Position numbers and translations under genes: made by a program. Shown here piece after piece: positions 31,246 to 42,229 of a stretch of 64,000 nt of DNA. Source of the stretch: Paracidovorax konjaci (GTDB taxonomy: Bacteria > Pseudomonadota > Gammaproteobacteria > Burkholderiales > Burkholderiaceae_C); assembly GCF_900112675.1 (NCBI RefSeq), contig NZ_FOMQ01000001.1, forward strand, positions 310,001 through 374,000, read 5' to 3'. Below the pieces are notes generated by a model. That model was not told the DNA's origin and did not search any database. It was given only the letters and a program-made list of their open reading frames with translations. How positions within the stretch are numbered: the first letter of the stretch is position 1; every line of letters starts with the position of its first letter.

Positions 31246-32000
31246 CAATCGTTCTTCACAAAATGCCCATCGGCCGCGCGCACGGCGGCGATGAAGCGTT
31301 GGATCTTGCCGGCGTCCTTGGTGCCCCGCAACGGCTGGCCGTCGGGGCCTTCGGCTTCCACGCCGGAACTGACGTCAACCGCGAGCGACAGGCCGCGCGG
31401 CCGCACCTGCAAGATGCCATCGGTCACGTTTGCAGGCGTGAGTCCACCAGACAAAACGAGGTGAGAGTCGACGCTTGGAGGAAGGAGTGACCAATTGAAT
31501 GCCTTGCCGCCGCCGCCATAGCCGTCGACGTGGGCGTCGAGCAGGATGGCCTGGGCGCGTGAATATTGGTGGGCGAATTGTACGAGGTCGAACGAGGGGG
31601 CCTGCGCCCCGAGGGGAATGCGGGCGGCCCGCAGGAACGGCCGCCGGCCGCGGCTGGCGGCCTCCCAGCATTCCTCCGGGCTTTCATCGCCGTGGAATTG
31701 CACGGTGGCGGCCGGAATCTCTTCGCAGGCCGACACCACCTCCGCAGCACCGGCATTCACGAAAAGGAGCACCGGCGTGACGAAAGGGGGCAACCGCCGC
31801 GCCAGTGCGGCCGCGCGTTGCGGGGTCACGGCCCGGGGGCTTTTGGCATAGAGCACGAAGCCCACCGCATCGGTGCCCGCCGCCACGGCGGCGTCCACAT
31901 CCTGCTCGCGCGTCAATCCGCAGATCTTGATGCGGGTGCGCACTGCGGCGCCCGGGGCCATGGACGCGCTGGAGAATGGAGAGGAGGCGGGTGTGGGCAT
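31245..32000 (-). CDS. trpF: phosphoribosylanthranilate isomerase
   Basis: TrpF (251 aa) performs the Amadori rearrangement in tryptophan synthesis. The active-site Cys is in [10 protein letters not shown], about 20 residues further in than usual because of a Ser/Ala N-terminal extension. The acid Asp is in [19 protein letters not shown], and SGGLTPANV and VDVSSGVE form the phosphate site. It lies between truA and trpB, the standard order in Burkholderiales. The early trp genes (trpE, G, D, C) are not in the window. Confidence 0.95.
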   Translation of the reverse strand: MPTPASSPFSSASMAPGAAVRTRIKICGLTREQDVDAAVAAGTDAVGFVLYAKSPRAVTPQRAAALARRLPPFVTPVLLFVNAGAAEVVSACEEIPAATVQFHGDESPEECWEAASRGRRPFLRAARIPLGAQAPSFDLVQFAHQYSRAQAILLDAHVDGYGGGGKAFNWSLLPPSVDSHLVLSGGLTPANVTDGILQVRPRGLSLAVDVSSGVEAEGPDGQPLRGTKDAGKIQRFIAAVRAADGHFVKND

Positions 32001-32105
32001 AAGGAACGGTATATCGCAGGACGCTGGCAGGTCCCCGGAGGGGCCTATTGACCCTGCGGGCCGGGGGCCAGAAGGGCGGGGCAGGATCCGCCGCGGCGCG
32101 GCCCG

Positions 32106-32942
32106 TCAGGGCAGCCAATCATAGGCAGCCGTGCGCTCGGGCAATCCCCAGGCCGCGTCGTAGACCGGCCCGAGGAAATACAGCCCGTCCGGGGAGAAGG
32201 TGGGCGCGGCAGCGTCGCGCGAGCGTGCCGCCAGCACCGCGCGCATCCAGTCGGCCGGGTACTTCCCCTGCCCGACGGCCACGAGGCATCCCATGATGTT
32301 GCGGACCATGTGGTGCAGGAAGGCATTGCCCTCGAACTCGAAGCGCCAGTAGCAGGTGGGGATGTCGTGCCGGTCGGTCGGTGCGTGCGCCGGGGTCGCT
32401 CCGCCCAGCCCGCGCCGGGAAATCTCGATGCGGTGCAGTGTCTTGACGGGCGACTTGGCCTGGCAGGCCGAGGCGCGGAACGACGTGAAATCGTGCTCGC
32501 CCAGCAGGTGCTGCGCGGCGGTCCGCATGGCGCCTTCGTCCAGGGCATGGAAGACCCAACCCACCCGCCCGGCATCCACGCTCGGGCGCACTGGCGACTG
32601 CAGCAGCACATACGCATAGCGCCGCGCCGTGGCGCAGGCCCGCGAATGGAAGGTCTCGGGCACGGGCCGAGCCCACTGCACGGCGATGTCCGGCGGAAGG
32701 AAAGTGTTGGTGCCGCGCACCCAGGAGAAAGGGGTCCGCTCCAGGGGGGTGTCGAAATGCACCACCTGCATGAGCCCATGGACGCCCGCATCCGTGCGGC
32801 CCGCGCACAGGGTGGACACCTTGTGCGTGGCGAAGCGGGCCAGGGCGGCCTCGAGGCGGTCCTGCACAGTGAGTCCGTCGGACTGGCTCTGCCAGCCCTG
32901 GTAGCCTGCGCCGTTGTAGCTGACACCCAGGGCCACCCTCAT
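32106..32942 (-). CDS. truA: tRNA pseudouridine(38-40) synthase TruA
   Basis: TruA (278 aa) converts uridines 38-40 of the anticodon stem-loop to pseudouridine. The catalytic Asp51 is in [19 protein letters not shown], and the N-terminal [18 protein letters not shown] is typical. The C-terminal half keeps [20 protein letters not shown], another family block. It sits between fimV and trpF on the same strand, an arrangement also seen in gammaproteobacteria. Confidence 0.97.
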   Translation of the reverse strand: MRVALGVSYNGAGYQGWQSQSDGLTVQDRLEAALARFATHKVSTLCAGRTDAGVHGLMQVVHFDTPLERTPFSWVRGTNTFLPPDIAVQWARPVPETFHSRACATARRYAYVLLQSPVRPSVDAGRVGWVFHALDEGAMRTAAQHLLGEHDFTSFRASACQAKSPVKTLHRIEISRRGLGGATPAHAPTDRHDIPTCYWRFEFEGNAFLHHMVRNIMGCLVAVGQGKYPADWMRAVLAARSRDAAAPTFSPDGLYFLGPVYDAAWGLPERTAAYDWLP

Positions 32943-32991
32943 GGCTGCACGCTCCGATGGCCGGCCCGCGGCGGGCGCGGCTCCCCGCCCA

Positions 32992-35772
32992 TCAACCCAG
33001 TTCGGCCAGCAGGCGCTGTGCCCGGGCCTTGAGCGGGCCGGAGGATTCCGCGATCACTTCCTCGACCAGCGTGCGGGCGCCTTCGCTGTCCCCGATCGCG
33101 TTGAACTCTTCGGCCAGGGCGAGCTTGGTGGCCAGCGGGTCGTCCGGCAGCACCAGGGGCTCGTCGGCTGCCTCCAGGCTGGGCGCGGCGGGTTCGGTGG
33201 CATCGGACGCTGCCGATTCCAGGCCGGAGCGTGCCGTGTTGGGGCCGTCCAGGTCCAGTGACAGGCCGCCCAGGTCGAATTCGAGCGGCACCGGGGCCGA
33301 GGCCGGGCCGGCCTCGGCCGACAGCGGCGCGTTGGCCGAATCCGCCAGAGAAAGGTCGGTGGGGAAATCGAGTGCTGGCGCCTGTGGCGCATCGGCGATC
33401 GCCGGCGGGGGCGTCGTGCTGACGGGCTCGAAGTCCAGCGATCCGAGGTCATCGGACGGTGCGGGCGCCGTGGCCGCCGCGGCGGTGGCCGCGGCAAACG
33501 CGCCGGGTGCCGCAGGCGGTGCGGGCGGCGCTTCGGTCAGCGCGTCGTCCGGCAGGTCGAGATCCAGGTCCAGGTCGAGGTCGGGCGGCAGGGCCGCCGA
33601 TGCCGCCACGCCGGCCGCAGCACCTACTGCGCCTGCCGCCGCGGCGGTACCGGCCGTGCGGCCATCGGTCAGCGTGCTCGCAAAACCTTCGCTGGGGTAG
33701 CTGCGGCTGTCATCGCTGTCGAGCACGGGCGGGCGACCGCCGGGTTGGTAGAGCGCGTTGTCCGGGTCGATGCCGCGGCCGATGTCCGCCACGCGGTGCC
33801 AATCGGGGCCCTGGCCGTCGGTGAGGCGGAATACGTCCTGGGCGACGGCTTCCAGTGCCCTGCGGTCCTGGCGCTTGGCGTAGATCTCGGCCAGCTTCAC
33901 ATGGACGGCGGTGCGGTCTGGGCTGTGGCGCAGGGCTTCCTTGAGGATTTCCTCGGCCTGAAGATCGCGGCCGTAGGCCAGGTACACATCGGCTTCGGCC
34001 ACGGGATCCACGTCGCCGCCGGCATCCAGCTGGCTCGGCGAGTAGTTCATCGAGGAAGAGCCGGTGCTCAGCTGGCTGCTGGCGGTGTCCACGCGCTGGC
34101 CACCGCTGGCACCGAAGAACGAGTCGGGCTGCAGCTTGCTTTCCATGAACGAGCTGTCCACGGCGCCGCGGTTGCGGCGGTTCTGCACCGTGCGGTAGAC
34201 GCCGAAGGCCAGCAGGAGGGCCAGCAGGCCGCCGCCTGCCAGCGGGACCATCGGGTTCTCGAGCAGCGAGTCCAGGAAGCCGGGCTCGTCGGCCGGCGCT
34301 GCGATCGGTGCGGGTGCCGCACGCGATGCGGCAGCAGCAGCGGCGGGCGCGGCGGCGGACGCATCCGCCACCGGAGCGCTGGCGGCCGGGGCCGGTTCGG
34401 AGGCTGGCGCCGCAGGTGCGGCAGCCGAAGCGGCGGATGCGGGTGCGGCAACGGCCGGTGGTGCGCTGGCGGCCGGCGCTACCACGGGCGCAGGGGCGGG
34501 CGCGGACGCTGCCACCGCCGGAGCGACGGGCGGAGCGCCCACCGGAACGGCCACACGGCCTGCTTCCGCGGCGGAAGCCGCCGGCGCGGGGGCGGGCGCC
34601 GGCGCTGCCGTGCCCGCAGGCGAAGAAGCGGCACCGAGCTTGTTCAGGTCGGAGATGTTCTTGGACAGCTCGGCCATGCGGGTCGATGCCTCGCTGGCCT
34701 GCTTGTCGCGGGCCAACTGCTCTTCGGTAGCGCGCTGGCCCTGCACCGCGCCCTTGGAGAGCGTGAGCTTGTCGGGCGCTGCAGTGGCGGGCTTGCGGTC
34801 TTCGACCTGCGCCTGCACCCGGCCGCTGGCCGAACGCTCGGCGGCCGCCACTTCGGCAGCGGGGGCTGCGCCCGCCAGGCGGCGGCGGAATTCGTTGAAA
34901 TCGCGGCTTTGGGCGGCGATGATCTGGCGGGCTTCGGCGGGCGGCGTGGCCCGTGCCTGGGCTTCGTCGGGAATCTGGAGCACGGCGCCGGACTTCATGC
35001 GGTTCACGTTGCCGCGGATGAAGGCATCCGGGTTGGCGCGCATCATCGCCACCAGCATCTGATCGAGCGACACGCCCGCGGGGCGGTGCACGCCCGCCAG
35101 ACGGCCTGCCGTGTCGCCGGGGCGGATCACGACGCTGTCCGCCCCGCCCGACGCTGCGGGGGACGCGGGTGCGCTGGCCGTGCGCGGCGTGTTGCCGGCC
35201 ACTGCGGGTGCAGGGGGCGCTGCGGGGGCCGGGCGCGGTGCAGCGGCTGCCGGTGCCTCGGCGGCGCGGGGTGCAGCGGCCGGAGCGGGGCGTGCAGGCT
35301 GTGGCGCGGGCGAAGCGGCAGCGCCGGCCTGGGCGGAAACCGTGGGCGCAGGGGCCTCGCGGCGCAGCGCTGGCGGATCGAGCAGCAGCGTGTAGCTGCG
35401 CACGAGCTGGCCGGCGCTCCAGCTCGCATCGAGCACGAGATCCACGAAGGGGTCGTTGACGGGGCGGCTGGTGGTCAGGCGCAGCACCATCGTGCCATCC
35501 GCCCGGCGCTGCAGGCGCACCTGCAGGTCATTCAGCGTGGGGGAGACTTCCATCCCCTGGGCGCGGTAGGCCTGCGGGGAAGCCGATGCGGCACGCAGGG
35601 ATTCCGCTTCGGCGGCGGTGATCTGCGGCAGATCGATCTCGGCGCGCAGAGGCTCTCCCAGGGCGGACTGGACCGAAAGGCGGCCCAGGGCGAGGGCACT
35701 GGCATCGGCGGCATAGAAGCTGGTCGAGACGAAGGCCGCCGCGGCCAGAACAGAAAGTTTCCAACGATGCAT
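32992..35772 (-). CDS. fimV: FimV-family peptidoglycan-binding protein
   Basis: A 926-residue inner-membrane protein of the FimV family, which organises polar machinery, type IV pili and twitching in Pseudomonas. It has a signal peptide ([20 protein letters not shown]) and an N-terminal FimV domain with [21 protein letters not shown] LysM-like domain lies near residues 210-280 ([13 protein letters not shown]...). A long Ala/Pro-rich region and one membrane helix (about 520-545) follow. The cytosolic tail is rich in Asp/Leu and Ala. It ends in a TPR-like FimV C-terminal domain ([18 protein letters not shown]). ATG 35772 starts the signal peptide; a good promoter lies upstream. Confidence 0.93.
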   Translation of the reverse strand: MHRWKLSVLAAAAFVSTSFYAADASALALGRLSVQSALGEPLRAEIDLPQITAAEAESLRAASASPQAYRAQGMEVSPTLNDLQVRLQRRADGTMVLRLTTSRPVNDPFVDLVLDASWSAGQLVRSYTLLLDPPALRREAPAPTVSAQAGAAASPAPQPARPAPAAAPRAAEAPAAAAPRPAPAAPPAPAVAGNTPRTASAPASPAASGGADSVVIRPGDTAGRLAGVHRPAGVSLDQMLVAMMRANPDAFIRGNVNRMKSGAVLQIPDEAQARATPPAEARQIIAAQSRDFNEFRRRLAGAAPAAEVAAAERSASGRVQAQVEDRKPATAAPDKLTLSKGAVQGQRATEEQLARDKQASEASTRMAELSKNISDLNKLGAASSPAGTAAPAPAPAPAASAAEAGRVAVPVGAPPVAPAVAASAPAPAPVVAPAASAPPAVAAPASAASAAAPAAPASEPAPAASAPVADASAAAPAAAAAASRAAPAPIAAPADEPGFLDSLLENPMVPLAGGGLLALLLAFGVYRTVQNRRNRGAVDSSFMESKLQPDSFFGASGGQRVDTASSQLSTGSSSMNYSPSQLDAGGDVDPVAEADVYLAYGRDLQAEEILKEALRHSPDRTAVHVKLAEIYAKRQDRRALEAVAQDVFRLTDGQGPDWHRVADIGRGIDPDNALYQPGGRPPVLDSDDSRSYPSEGFASTLTDGRTAGTAAAAGAVGAAAGVAASAALPPDLDLDLDLDLPDDALTEAPPAPPAAPGAFAAATAAAATAPAPSDDLGSLDFEPVSTTPPPAIADAPQAPALDFPTDLSLADSANAPLSAEAGPASAPVPLEFDLGGLSLDLDGPNTARSGLESAASDATEPAAPSLEAADEPLVLPDDPLATKLALAEEFNAIGDSEGARTLVEEVIAESSGPLKARAQRLLAELG

Positions 35773-35867
35773 GTGTGCCAACAGCCAATCAGGTTGAGCC
35801 TTCGCGAAAAGCGCGGAAGCGGGGCAGGACCCGGTTCCGCGCCAACGCGTGAAAATATGTAAAAAGC

Positions 35868-35896
35868 ACCATAGCATCAATGTTTTGCAGTGACAA
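35868..35896 (-). promoter_or_regulatory. sigma-70-type promoter for fimV
   Basis: On the minus strand TTGTCA (35896-35891) is followed after exactly 17 bp by TATGGT (35873-35868). Five of six -35 bases and four of six -10 bases match the consensus. Transcription would start near 35861, giving a fimV leader of about 90 nt. The rest of the asd-fimV gap holds a GC hairpin (36003-36025) just past the asd stop, without a T-run. Confidence 0.6.
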
Positions 35897-36043
35897 GCCG
35901 AGGCGCCGGACTATCCGCAAGGCCTCCGGGAGCGCCTTGCAGACGGCTGTTTTTGCATGTTGTCGTAGGACAACGACTCGTAACAAAGCGTGCATGAATT
36001 CACCGGCCGCCGGTTACGCGGCCGGCGCCTGGCACGCGGCGGT

Positions 36044-37174
36044 TCAGGCGTCCAGCAGGATGCGCAGCATGCGGCGCAGCGGCTCGGCCGCGCCCCAGAG
36101 GAGCTGGTCGCCGATGGTGAAGGCGCCGATGTACTCCGGGCCCATCGCCATCTGGCGGATGCGGCCGACCGGGATGGTCATGGTGCCGGTGACCGCCACC
36201 GGCGTCAGGTCCTTGAGCGTGGCCTCGCGCGTGTTGGGCACGACCTTCACCCATTCGTTGTCGGCGGCGATCATGGCTTCGATGTCGGCCACGGGCACGT
36301 GCTTCTTCAGCTTGAAGGTGAGCGCCTGGCTGTGGCAGCGCATGGCGCCCACGCGCACGCAGAAGCCGTCCACCGGCACTGCGGGCGTGCCGAAGCCTTC
36401 GCCCTGGCCCATGATCTTGTTGGTCTCGGCCATGCCCTTCCACTCTTCCTTGGACATGCCGTTGCCCAGGTCCTTGTCGATCCAGGGGATCAGGCTGCCG
36501 CCCAGGGGTACGCCGAAGTTGGCGGTCTCGGCGCCGGAGAGGCTGCGCTGCTTGGCGATGACCTTGCGGTCGATTTCCAGGATCGCGCTCTTGGGATCGT
36601 CGAGCAGTGCGCGCACTTCGGCGTTGAGCGTGCCGTATTGCGTGAGCAGTTCGCGCATGTGCTGCGCGCCGCCGCCGCTGGCGGCCTGGTAGGTCTGGGT
36701 GCTCATCCATTCGACGAGGCCGGCCTTGTACAGCGCGCCCACGCCCATCAGCATGCAGCTCACGGTGCAGTTGCCGCCGACCCAGTTCCTGCCGCCCTGC
36801 GCCAGGGCGTCCTTGATGACGGGCATGTTCACGGGGTCGAGCACGATGACCGCGTCTTCCTTCATGCGCAGGGTGGATGCGGCATCGATCCAGTGGCCCT
36901 TCCAGCCCGCCTCGCGCAGCTTGGGAAAGATTTCGGTGGTGTAGTCGCCGCCCTGCGCGGTGATGATGATCTCGCAGCGCTTGAGGGCATTGATGTCGAA
37001 TGCGTCCTGCAGCGTGGTTTCGTTCTTCGCCTGCGCGGGGGCCTTGCCGCCGGCGTTCGATGTCGAGAAGAACACGGGCTCGATCAGTGCGAAGTCGCCT
37101 TCGGCCTGCATGCGATCCATGAGAACAGAGCCGACCATGCCGCGCCAGCCGACCAGACCTACCAACTTGCTCAT
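36044..37174 (-). CDS. asd: aspartate-semialdehyde dehydrogenase
   Basis: Asd (376 aa, Gram-negative type) reduces aspartyl phosphate to aspartate semialdehyde, the branch point for lysine/diaminopimelate, threonine and methionine. The NADP-binding N-terminus [16 protein letters not shown], catalytic Cys136 in GGNCTVSCM and the substrate-binding [13 protein letters not shown] with its His are present. ATG 37174 is chosen because AGGGG lies 8 bases upstream; the GTG three codons earlier is within that site. A 474-bp region upstream holds a Thr/Ile-rich short ORF that may regulate it. Confidence 0.96.
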   Translation of the reverse strand: MSKLVGLVGWRGMVGSVLMDRMQAEGDFALIEPVFFSTSNAGGKAPAQAKNETTLQDAFDINALKRCEIIITAQGGDYTTEIFPKLREAGWKGHWIDAASTLRMKEDAVIVLDPVNMPVIKDALAQGGRNWVGGNCTVSCMLMGVGALYKAGLVEWMSTQTYQAASGGGAQHMRELLTQYGTLNAEVRALLDDPKSAILEIDRKVIAKQRSLSGAETANFGVPLGGSLIPWIDKDLGNGMSKEEWKGMAETNKIMGQGEGFGTPAVPVDGFCVRVGAMRCHSQALTFKLKKHVPVADIEAMIAADNEWVKVVPNTREATLKDLTPVAVTGTMTIPVGRIRQMAMGPEYIGAFTIGDQLLWGAAEPLRRMLRILLDA

Positions 37175-37278
37175 TTTCAGCACCCCTACTCAAGTTAAGA
37201 AGAAACAATGCCCGACCGGGACTGTTCCTGCCCGGCTCGTCTAGGCCAGGAGGGGCGCACGACGAAACCGGAGCTGGA

Positions 37279-37380
37279 TCAGCCCGTAATGGTCGTGGTT
37301 TTGGTGGTGATTGCGCGCACGGCCACGGCTGCCAGGGCGGCAGCAGCGATGTTCAGGGCGAACGGGCGGGCGGCAAACAT
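37279..37380 (-). CDS. possible Thr/Ile-rich leader peptide upstream of asd
   Basis: A 33-codon ORF that ends 104 bp before the asd start. Its last ten residues are ITTKTTTITG, six Thr and two Ile, much like the E. coli thr-operon leader peptide, whose core is TTITTTITITTG. The ATG lies only 8 bases after the -10-like TACAAT, so the mRNA would be leaderless or nearly so. In-frame GTG codons at 37326 and 37320 could give a shorter peptide. No ribosome-binding site is seen. Ribosome stalling at Thr codons would link asd expression to threonine supply. That function is inferred and translation is not proven. Confidence 0.35.
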   Translation of the reverse strand: MFAARPFALNIAAAALAAVAVRAITTKTTTITG

Positions 37381-37574
37381 AGGCGCGGATTGTAGCGGAA
37401 GGTCTTTTGCGGGCGCTGTCCTTTTCGGAAAGCTCGGCGGATGTCCGCAAGATGCTGTGGTGTATTTCCATCGCGGTGGGCGTGGGGCAGCACCCATGCG
37501 CATCGTTCCGCGTCGCGCAGGACCGGGCATGCGCACTCGTCCGGCCTTGGCCGCAGAGGCATGCGGGCCCAAGC

Positions 37575-37603
37575 AAAAAAAGCGGCCCTTGCAGGGCCGC
37601 TTT
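37575..37603 (-). terminator. rho-independent terminator after leuB
   Basis: On the minus strand AAGCGGCCCT and AGGGCCGCTT form a perfect 10-bp stem with a 3-nt loop (37602-37580), followed by a T-run. It lies 46 bp past the leuB stop and separates the leu genes from asd. Confidence 0.9.
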
Positions 37604-37648
37604 CCGGGGGAACGGGCAGGGCTTGCGGCGCCCGCCGGGCCGCTGCGG

Positions 37649-38719
<1,071 letters not shown>

Positions 38720-38720
38720 T

Positions 38721-38765
38721 TTGCTTCTCTTTTGATAGCGAACTTTTGAATGGATACGGCGGCAT
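38721..38765 (-). repeat. interspersed hairpin repeat, family A, copy 4 (carries the leuB ribosome-binding site)
   Basis: On the minus strand it reads atgccgccgtatccattcaa, then aagttcgctatcaaaagaga followed by agcaa, and ends 1-2 bases before the leuB ATG. The AGAGAAG serving as the leuB ribosome-binding site is in the degenerate 3' arm of the hairpin. The stem is weaker than in the other copies. Confidence 0.75.
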
Positions 38766-38822
38766 CAGGGTGTTTTGATGCCTGGGTGTGTGCGGGCGGG
38801 CCGCCGGGGCGGCCGCGGCGCC

Positions 38823-39473
38823 TCAACCCGGCATGGTGTGCGCCAGCCAGGGCTTGGTGGCCAGCCGCTCGGCTTCGTAGGCCCGGATCTTGTCGGCCTT
38901 GCGCAGCGTGAGCCCGATGTCGTCGAAGCCGTTGATCAGGCAGTACTTGCGGAAGGGCTGCACGTCGAACGGGATCTCCTCGCCCTGCGGGCGCACGATG
39001 GCTTGGCGTTCCAGGTCGATGGTGAGCCGGTAGCCCGGGAACGCGGCCACTTCGTCGAAGAGTTGCGCCACGGTGGCCTCGGGCAGCACGATGGGCAGCA
39101 GGCCGTTCTTGAAGCAGTTGTTGAAGAAAATGTCGGCGAAGCTCGGCGCGATCACGGCCCGGAAGCCGTACTGGTCGAGCGCCCAGGGCGCATGCTCGCG
39201 GCTGGAGCCGCACCCGAAGTTCTTGCGCGCGAGCAGCACCGAGGCGCCGGCGTAGCGCGGCAGATTGAGCACGAAGTCCGGGTTGGGCTTGCGCTGCGAT
39301 TCGGGAATGCCCGGCTCGCCCTTATCGAGGTAGCGCCATTCGTCGAACAGGTTGGGGCCGAAGCCCGTCTTCTTGATCGACTTCAGGAACTGCTTCGGGA
39401 TGATGGCGTCGGTGTCGACGTTCTCGCGGTCCATGGGGGCCACGAGGCCCTGGTGCACGGTGAATTTCTGCAT
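38823..39473 (-). CDS. leuD: 3-isopropylmalate dehydratase small subunit
   Basis: LeuD (216 aa) is the swivelling-domain subunit that with LeuC isomerises 2-isopropylmalate to 3-isopropylmalate. The conserved [32 protein letters not shown] and [18 protein letters not shown] blocks are present. It lies between the entericidin-like gene and leuB, on the same strand as leuC. Confidence 0.97.
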   Translation of the reverse strand: MQKFTVHQGLVAPMDRENVDTDAIIPKQFLKSIKKTGFGPNLFDEWRYLDKGEPGIPESQRKPNPDFVLNLPRYAGASVLLARKNFGCGSSREHAPWALDQYGFRAVIAPSFADIFFNNCFKNGLLPIVLPEATVAQLFDEVAAFPGYRLTIDLERQAIVRPQGEEIPFDVQPFRKYCLINGFDDIGLTLRKADKIRAYEAERLATKPWLAHTMPG

Positions 39474-39494
39474 GGTGTGTGTCTTTGGTTGGGC

Positions 39495-39620
39495 TTACCG
39501 GGCGGCACGCTCGATGGCACTGCCGGCGCGCTGCACGTCCTGGCCCATGCCCTTGACGGTATTGCAGCCGGCCAGCAGGCAGGCCAGCACGAGGGTGATG
39601 AGCGGAGCGGTCTTTTTCAT
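39495..39620 (-). CDS. entericidin-family small lipoprotein
   Basis: A 41-residue lipoprotein. The signal sequence MKKTAPLITLVLACLLAGC ends in the lipobox LLAGC with lipidated Cys19. The tail NTVKGMGQDVQRAGSAIERA is the conserved entericidin A/B segment. Entericidins are small envelope lipoproteins first described as a toxin/antidote pair in E. coli; here only one gene is present. It sits between leuC and leuD, as is common in Burkholderiales, and is probably expressed with the leu genes. Confidence 0.92.
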   Translation of the reverse strand: MKKTAPLITLVLACLLAGCNTVKGMGQDVQRAGSAIERAAR

Positions 39621-39658
39621 GGCGGTGGTCTTTCTCTTTTCCGGATGCGCAGCCCCGG

Positions 39659-41080
39659 TCAGGCGAACTGCCGCACGTCCACGAAATGCCCATGCACGGC
39701 AGCGGCTGCTGCCATGGCGGGGCTGACCAGGTGGGTGCGCCCGCCCGCGCCCTGGCGGCCTTCGAAATTGCGGTTGCTGGTGGAGGCGCAGCGCTCGCCC
39801 GGCTCGAGCCGGTCCGCGTTCATCGCGAGGCACATCGAGCAGCCGGGCTCGCGCCATTCGAAGCCTGCGGCCTTGAAGATCTCGTGCAGGCCCTCGCGCT
39901 CGGCCTGCTCCTTCACGAGGCCGGAGCCGGGCACCACCATCGCCACCTTGACGTTGCGTGCCACCTTCTGGCCGAGCTTTTTCACCACGGCGGCGGCCTC
40001 GCGCATGTCCTCGATGCGGCTGTTGGTGCAACTGCCGATGAAGATCTTGTCCACGAAGATGTCCGCCAGCGGCTTGCCGGGCTCCAGGTTCATGTAGGTC
40101 AGCGCGCGCTCCATGGCGCCGCGCTTGTTGGGGTCCTTTTCCCGGTCGGGATCGGGCACGCGGGCGTCGATGCCCAGCACCATTTCGGGCGAGGTGCCCC
40201 AGGTGACCTGCGGCACGATGGCCGTGGCGTCGAGTTCGACCACCGTGTCGAACTGCGCATCCGGATCGGAGTGCAGCGTCTTCCAGTAAGCCACGGCCTG
40301 GTCCCATTCCACGCCCTGCGGCGAGAGCGGGCGGTTCCTGACGTAATCGATGGTTTTTTCGTCCACCGCGACGAGGCCCGCACGGGCACCGGCCTCGATG
40401 GCCATGTTGCAGACCGTCATGCGGCCTTCCATGCTGAGCGCGCGGATGGCGGAGCCGGCGAACTCGATGGTGTAGCCCGTGCCGCCGGCCGTGCCGATCT
40501 TGCCGATGATGGCCAGCACGATGTCCTTGGCCGTGACGCCGCGGGCCACCTGGCCTTCGACGCGGATCAGCAGGTTCTTCGCCTTCTTGGCCAGCAGGGT
40601 CTGCGTGGCCATCACGTGCTCGACCTCGCTCGTGCCGATGCCGTGCGCCAGCGCGCCGAAGGCGCCATGCGTGGAGGTGTGGCTGTCGCCGCACACCACC
40701 GTCATGCCCGGCAGCGTGGCACCGTTCTCGGGGCCGATCACGTGCACGATGCCCTGGCGGCGGCTCATGAAGGGGAAGAACGCGGCAGCGCCCACTTCGG
40801 CGATGTTCTTGTCGAGCGTGGTGATCTGCTCCTTGCTGATCGGGTCGGCGATGCCGTCGTAGCCCCGCTCCCAGCCCGTGGTGGGCGTGTTGTGGTCGGC
40901 CGTGGCGACGATGGAACTCACGCGCCAGACCTTGCGGCCCGCCTGCCGCAGGCCCTCGAAGGCCTGGGGGCTGGTCACTTCGTGCACCAGATGGCGGTCG
41001 ATGTAGAGGATGGACGTGCCGTCCTCTTCGGTATGGACGACGTGTTCGTCCCAGATCTTGTCGTAGAGGGTGCGTCCCAT
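39659..41080 (-). CDS. leuC: 3-isopropylmalate dehydratase large subunit
   Basis: LeuC (473 aa) carries the [4Fe-4S] cluster of isopropylmalate isomerase. The cluster cysteines are in [12 protein letters not shown] and in [11 protein letters not shown]. The N-terminal block [20 protein letters not shown] and [20 protein letters not shown] are family hallmarks. ATG 41080 follows a GAGAGAA ribosome-binding site. The LysR gene ends 44 bp upstream on the same strand and may be co-transcribed. Confidence 0.97.
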   Translation of the reverse strand: MGRTLYDKIWDEHVVHTEEDGTSILYIDRHLVHEVTSPQAFEGLRQAGRKVWRVSSIVATADHNTPTTGWERGYDGIADPISKEQITTLDKNIAEVGAAAFFPFMSRRQGIVHVIGPENGATLPGMTVVCGDSHTSTHGAFGALAHGIGTSEVEHVMATQTLLAKKAKNLLIRVEGQVARGVTAKDIVLAIIGKIGTAGGTGYTIEFAGSAIRALSMEGRMTVCNMAIEAGARAGLVAVDEKTIDYVRNRPLSPQGVEWDQAVAYWKTLHSDPDAQFDTVVELDATAIVPQVTWGTSPEMVLGIDARVPDPDREKDPNKRGAMERALTYMNLEPGKPLADIFVDKIFIGSCTNSRIEDMREAAAVVKKLGQKVARNVKVAMVVPGSGLVKEQAEREGLHEIFKAAGFEWREPGCSMCLAMNADRLEPGERCASTSNRNFEGRQGAGGRTHLVSPAMAAAAAVHGHFVDVRQFA

Positions 41081-41124
41081 GGTGTGTTCTCTCGTGGGCT
41101 GGTTCAAGGGTGGGGGAGTCGATT

Positions 41125-42060
41125 CTAGGAAGGCCGGCCCTGCGCGGGCCGGGCGAGGTGGTCGGCGAGCAGCCGGGCCGTGACGGGCAGGCTGCCGAAG
41201 TCGCGCGCGACGAGCTTGAGCGAGCGCTCGGCCCAGGGCTCGTCCAGCGCGACGGACTGCAGCTTGCCGACGCCGCGCATGAGCGAGAAGGCGCGGTCGG
41301 GCAGCAGGCCGATGCCCAGGCCGTTGTCGATCATGCGGCACATGGCGTCGAGCCCGGTCACCTGGATGCGCTGACGCAGCGGCCGTCCGGCCCGCGCCGC
41401 GCCGCGCCGCATCGCCAGGCTGATGCTGCTGTTGGCCTGCAGCCCGACGATGTCCCAGTCGAGCACGTCCTCGAACCGCACCGCAGGGGACGCGGCCAGC
41501 GCATGGCCCGAAGGCACGACCAGCACCAGCCGGTCGCTGCGGTAGGGGCGGCTCTGCAGTTCCTGCGGTTCGGTGCCGTCGCCGGTGTGGCACAGGCCCA
41601 GGTCGGCCGCGCCTTCGCGCACGGCGTGGAGCACGTCGGTGCTCAGGTGTTCCTGCAGGTCGATCTTGACCTGCGCATGCTCCCGCGAGAACGCGCCCAG
41701 ATCCTCCGGCAGGAACTGCACGATGGCCGAGATATTGGCGTGCACCCGCACGTGGCCGCGCACGCCGTCGGCGTATTCGCTCAGTTCGCCCTGCATGCGT
41801 TCGAGCCCGAAGAGCACCGTGCGCGCATGGTGCAGCAGGCTCTCGCCCGCCGGGGTCAGGGCCACGCCGCGGCTGTGGCGGTAGAGCAGGGCGGACCCCA
41901 CGGCCGTCTCCAGATCGGACAGGCGCTTGCTCACCGCGGAGGCGGCGATGAATTCCCGCTCGGCGGCGCGACCGATGCTGCCCAGTTCGCAGACGGCCAC
42001 GAACAGCTGCAGCGACGTCAGGTCGATGCGGCGGGCGAAACTGCGTTCGGTGTTCTTCAT
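41125..42060 (-). CDS. LysR-type transcriptional regulator next to leuC
   Basis: A 311-residue LysR-family regulator. The N-terminal winged helix-turn-helix covers about 11-70 ([20 protein letters not shown], then [12 protein letters not shown]). The effector-binding domain runs from about 95 to the end. The effector is unknown; control of the adjacent leu genes is a guess from position. ATG 42060 gives the usual spacing to the helix-turn-helix. In-frame ATGs at 42111 and 42132 are less likely, the latter because it overlaps a dyad that looks like an operator. Confidence 0.9.
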   Translation of the reverse strand: MKNTERSFARRIDLTSLQLFVAVCELGSIGRAAEREFIAASAVSKRLSDLETAVGSALLYRHSRGVALTPAGESLLHHARTVLFGLERMQGELSEYADGVRGHVRVHANISAIVQFLPEDLGAFSREHAQVKIDLQEHLSTDVLHAVREGAADLGLCHTGDGTEPQELQSRPYRSDRLVLVVPSGHALAASPAVRFEDVLDWDIVGLQANSSISLAMRRGAARAGRPLRQRIQVTGLDAMCRMIDNGLGIGLLPDRAFSLMRGVGKLQSVALDEPWAERSLKLVARDFGSLPVTARLLADHLARPAQGRPS

Positions 42061-42128
42061 GGGGGCGTTGGAGGTTTCTCGCCTGGAGAAGACCTGGTTT
42101 CCATTTTCCATGAGGATGGCAGAGTCAG

Positions 42129-42162
42129 CCATCGCGAAACGCGACGTCGTCCATCGCGATGG
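42129..42162 (-). promoter_or_regulatory. LysR-type operator candidate (T-N11-A dyad plus second palindrome)
   Basis: TCGCG-AAA-CGCGA at 42132-42144 is a perfect dyad with the T-N11-A form of LysR boxes. A second palindrome, CCATCGCGATGG, lies at 42151-42162. CCATCGCGA is repeated at 42129 and 42151, 22 bp (about two helix turns) apart. It sits between the dnaJ terminator and the LysR gene, where autoregulation would act. Confidence 0.5.
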
Positions 42163-42177
42163 CGGAGGATGCCGGCA

Positions 42178-42210
42178 CAAAAAAGCCGCCCGGCAGGATG
42201 CGGGGCGGCT
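42178..42210 (-). terminator. rho-independent terminator after dnaJ
   Basis: On the minus strand GCCGCCC (42209-42203) pairs with GGGCGGC (42191-42185), followed by six T (42184-42179). It ends the grpE-dnaK-dnaJ transcript 20 bp past the dnaJ stop. Confidence 0.85.
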
Positions 42211-42229
42211 GGTGGCGGAGCGCGATGGC

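Larger units (their letters stand above)
37175..37648 (-). other. asd leader region between leuB and asd
   Basis: Reading toward asd this gap holds the leuB terminator (37575-37603) and a -10-like TACAAT (37394-37389). A 33-codon ORF (37380-37279) ends in a Thr/Ile-rich stretch. A 6-bp stem (37236-37231 with 37220-37215, one G-U pair) is followed by a pyrimidine-rich but not T-only run. The asd ribosome-binding site comes last. No known riboswitch is recognised. Confidence 0.5.

Noticed and set aside
36003-36025. GC hairpin after asd as a terminator
   Set aside because: The stem is strong but no T-run follows on the minus strand, so it is not a classical rho-independent terminator.
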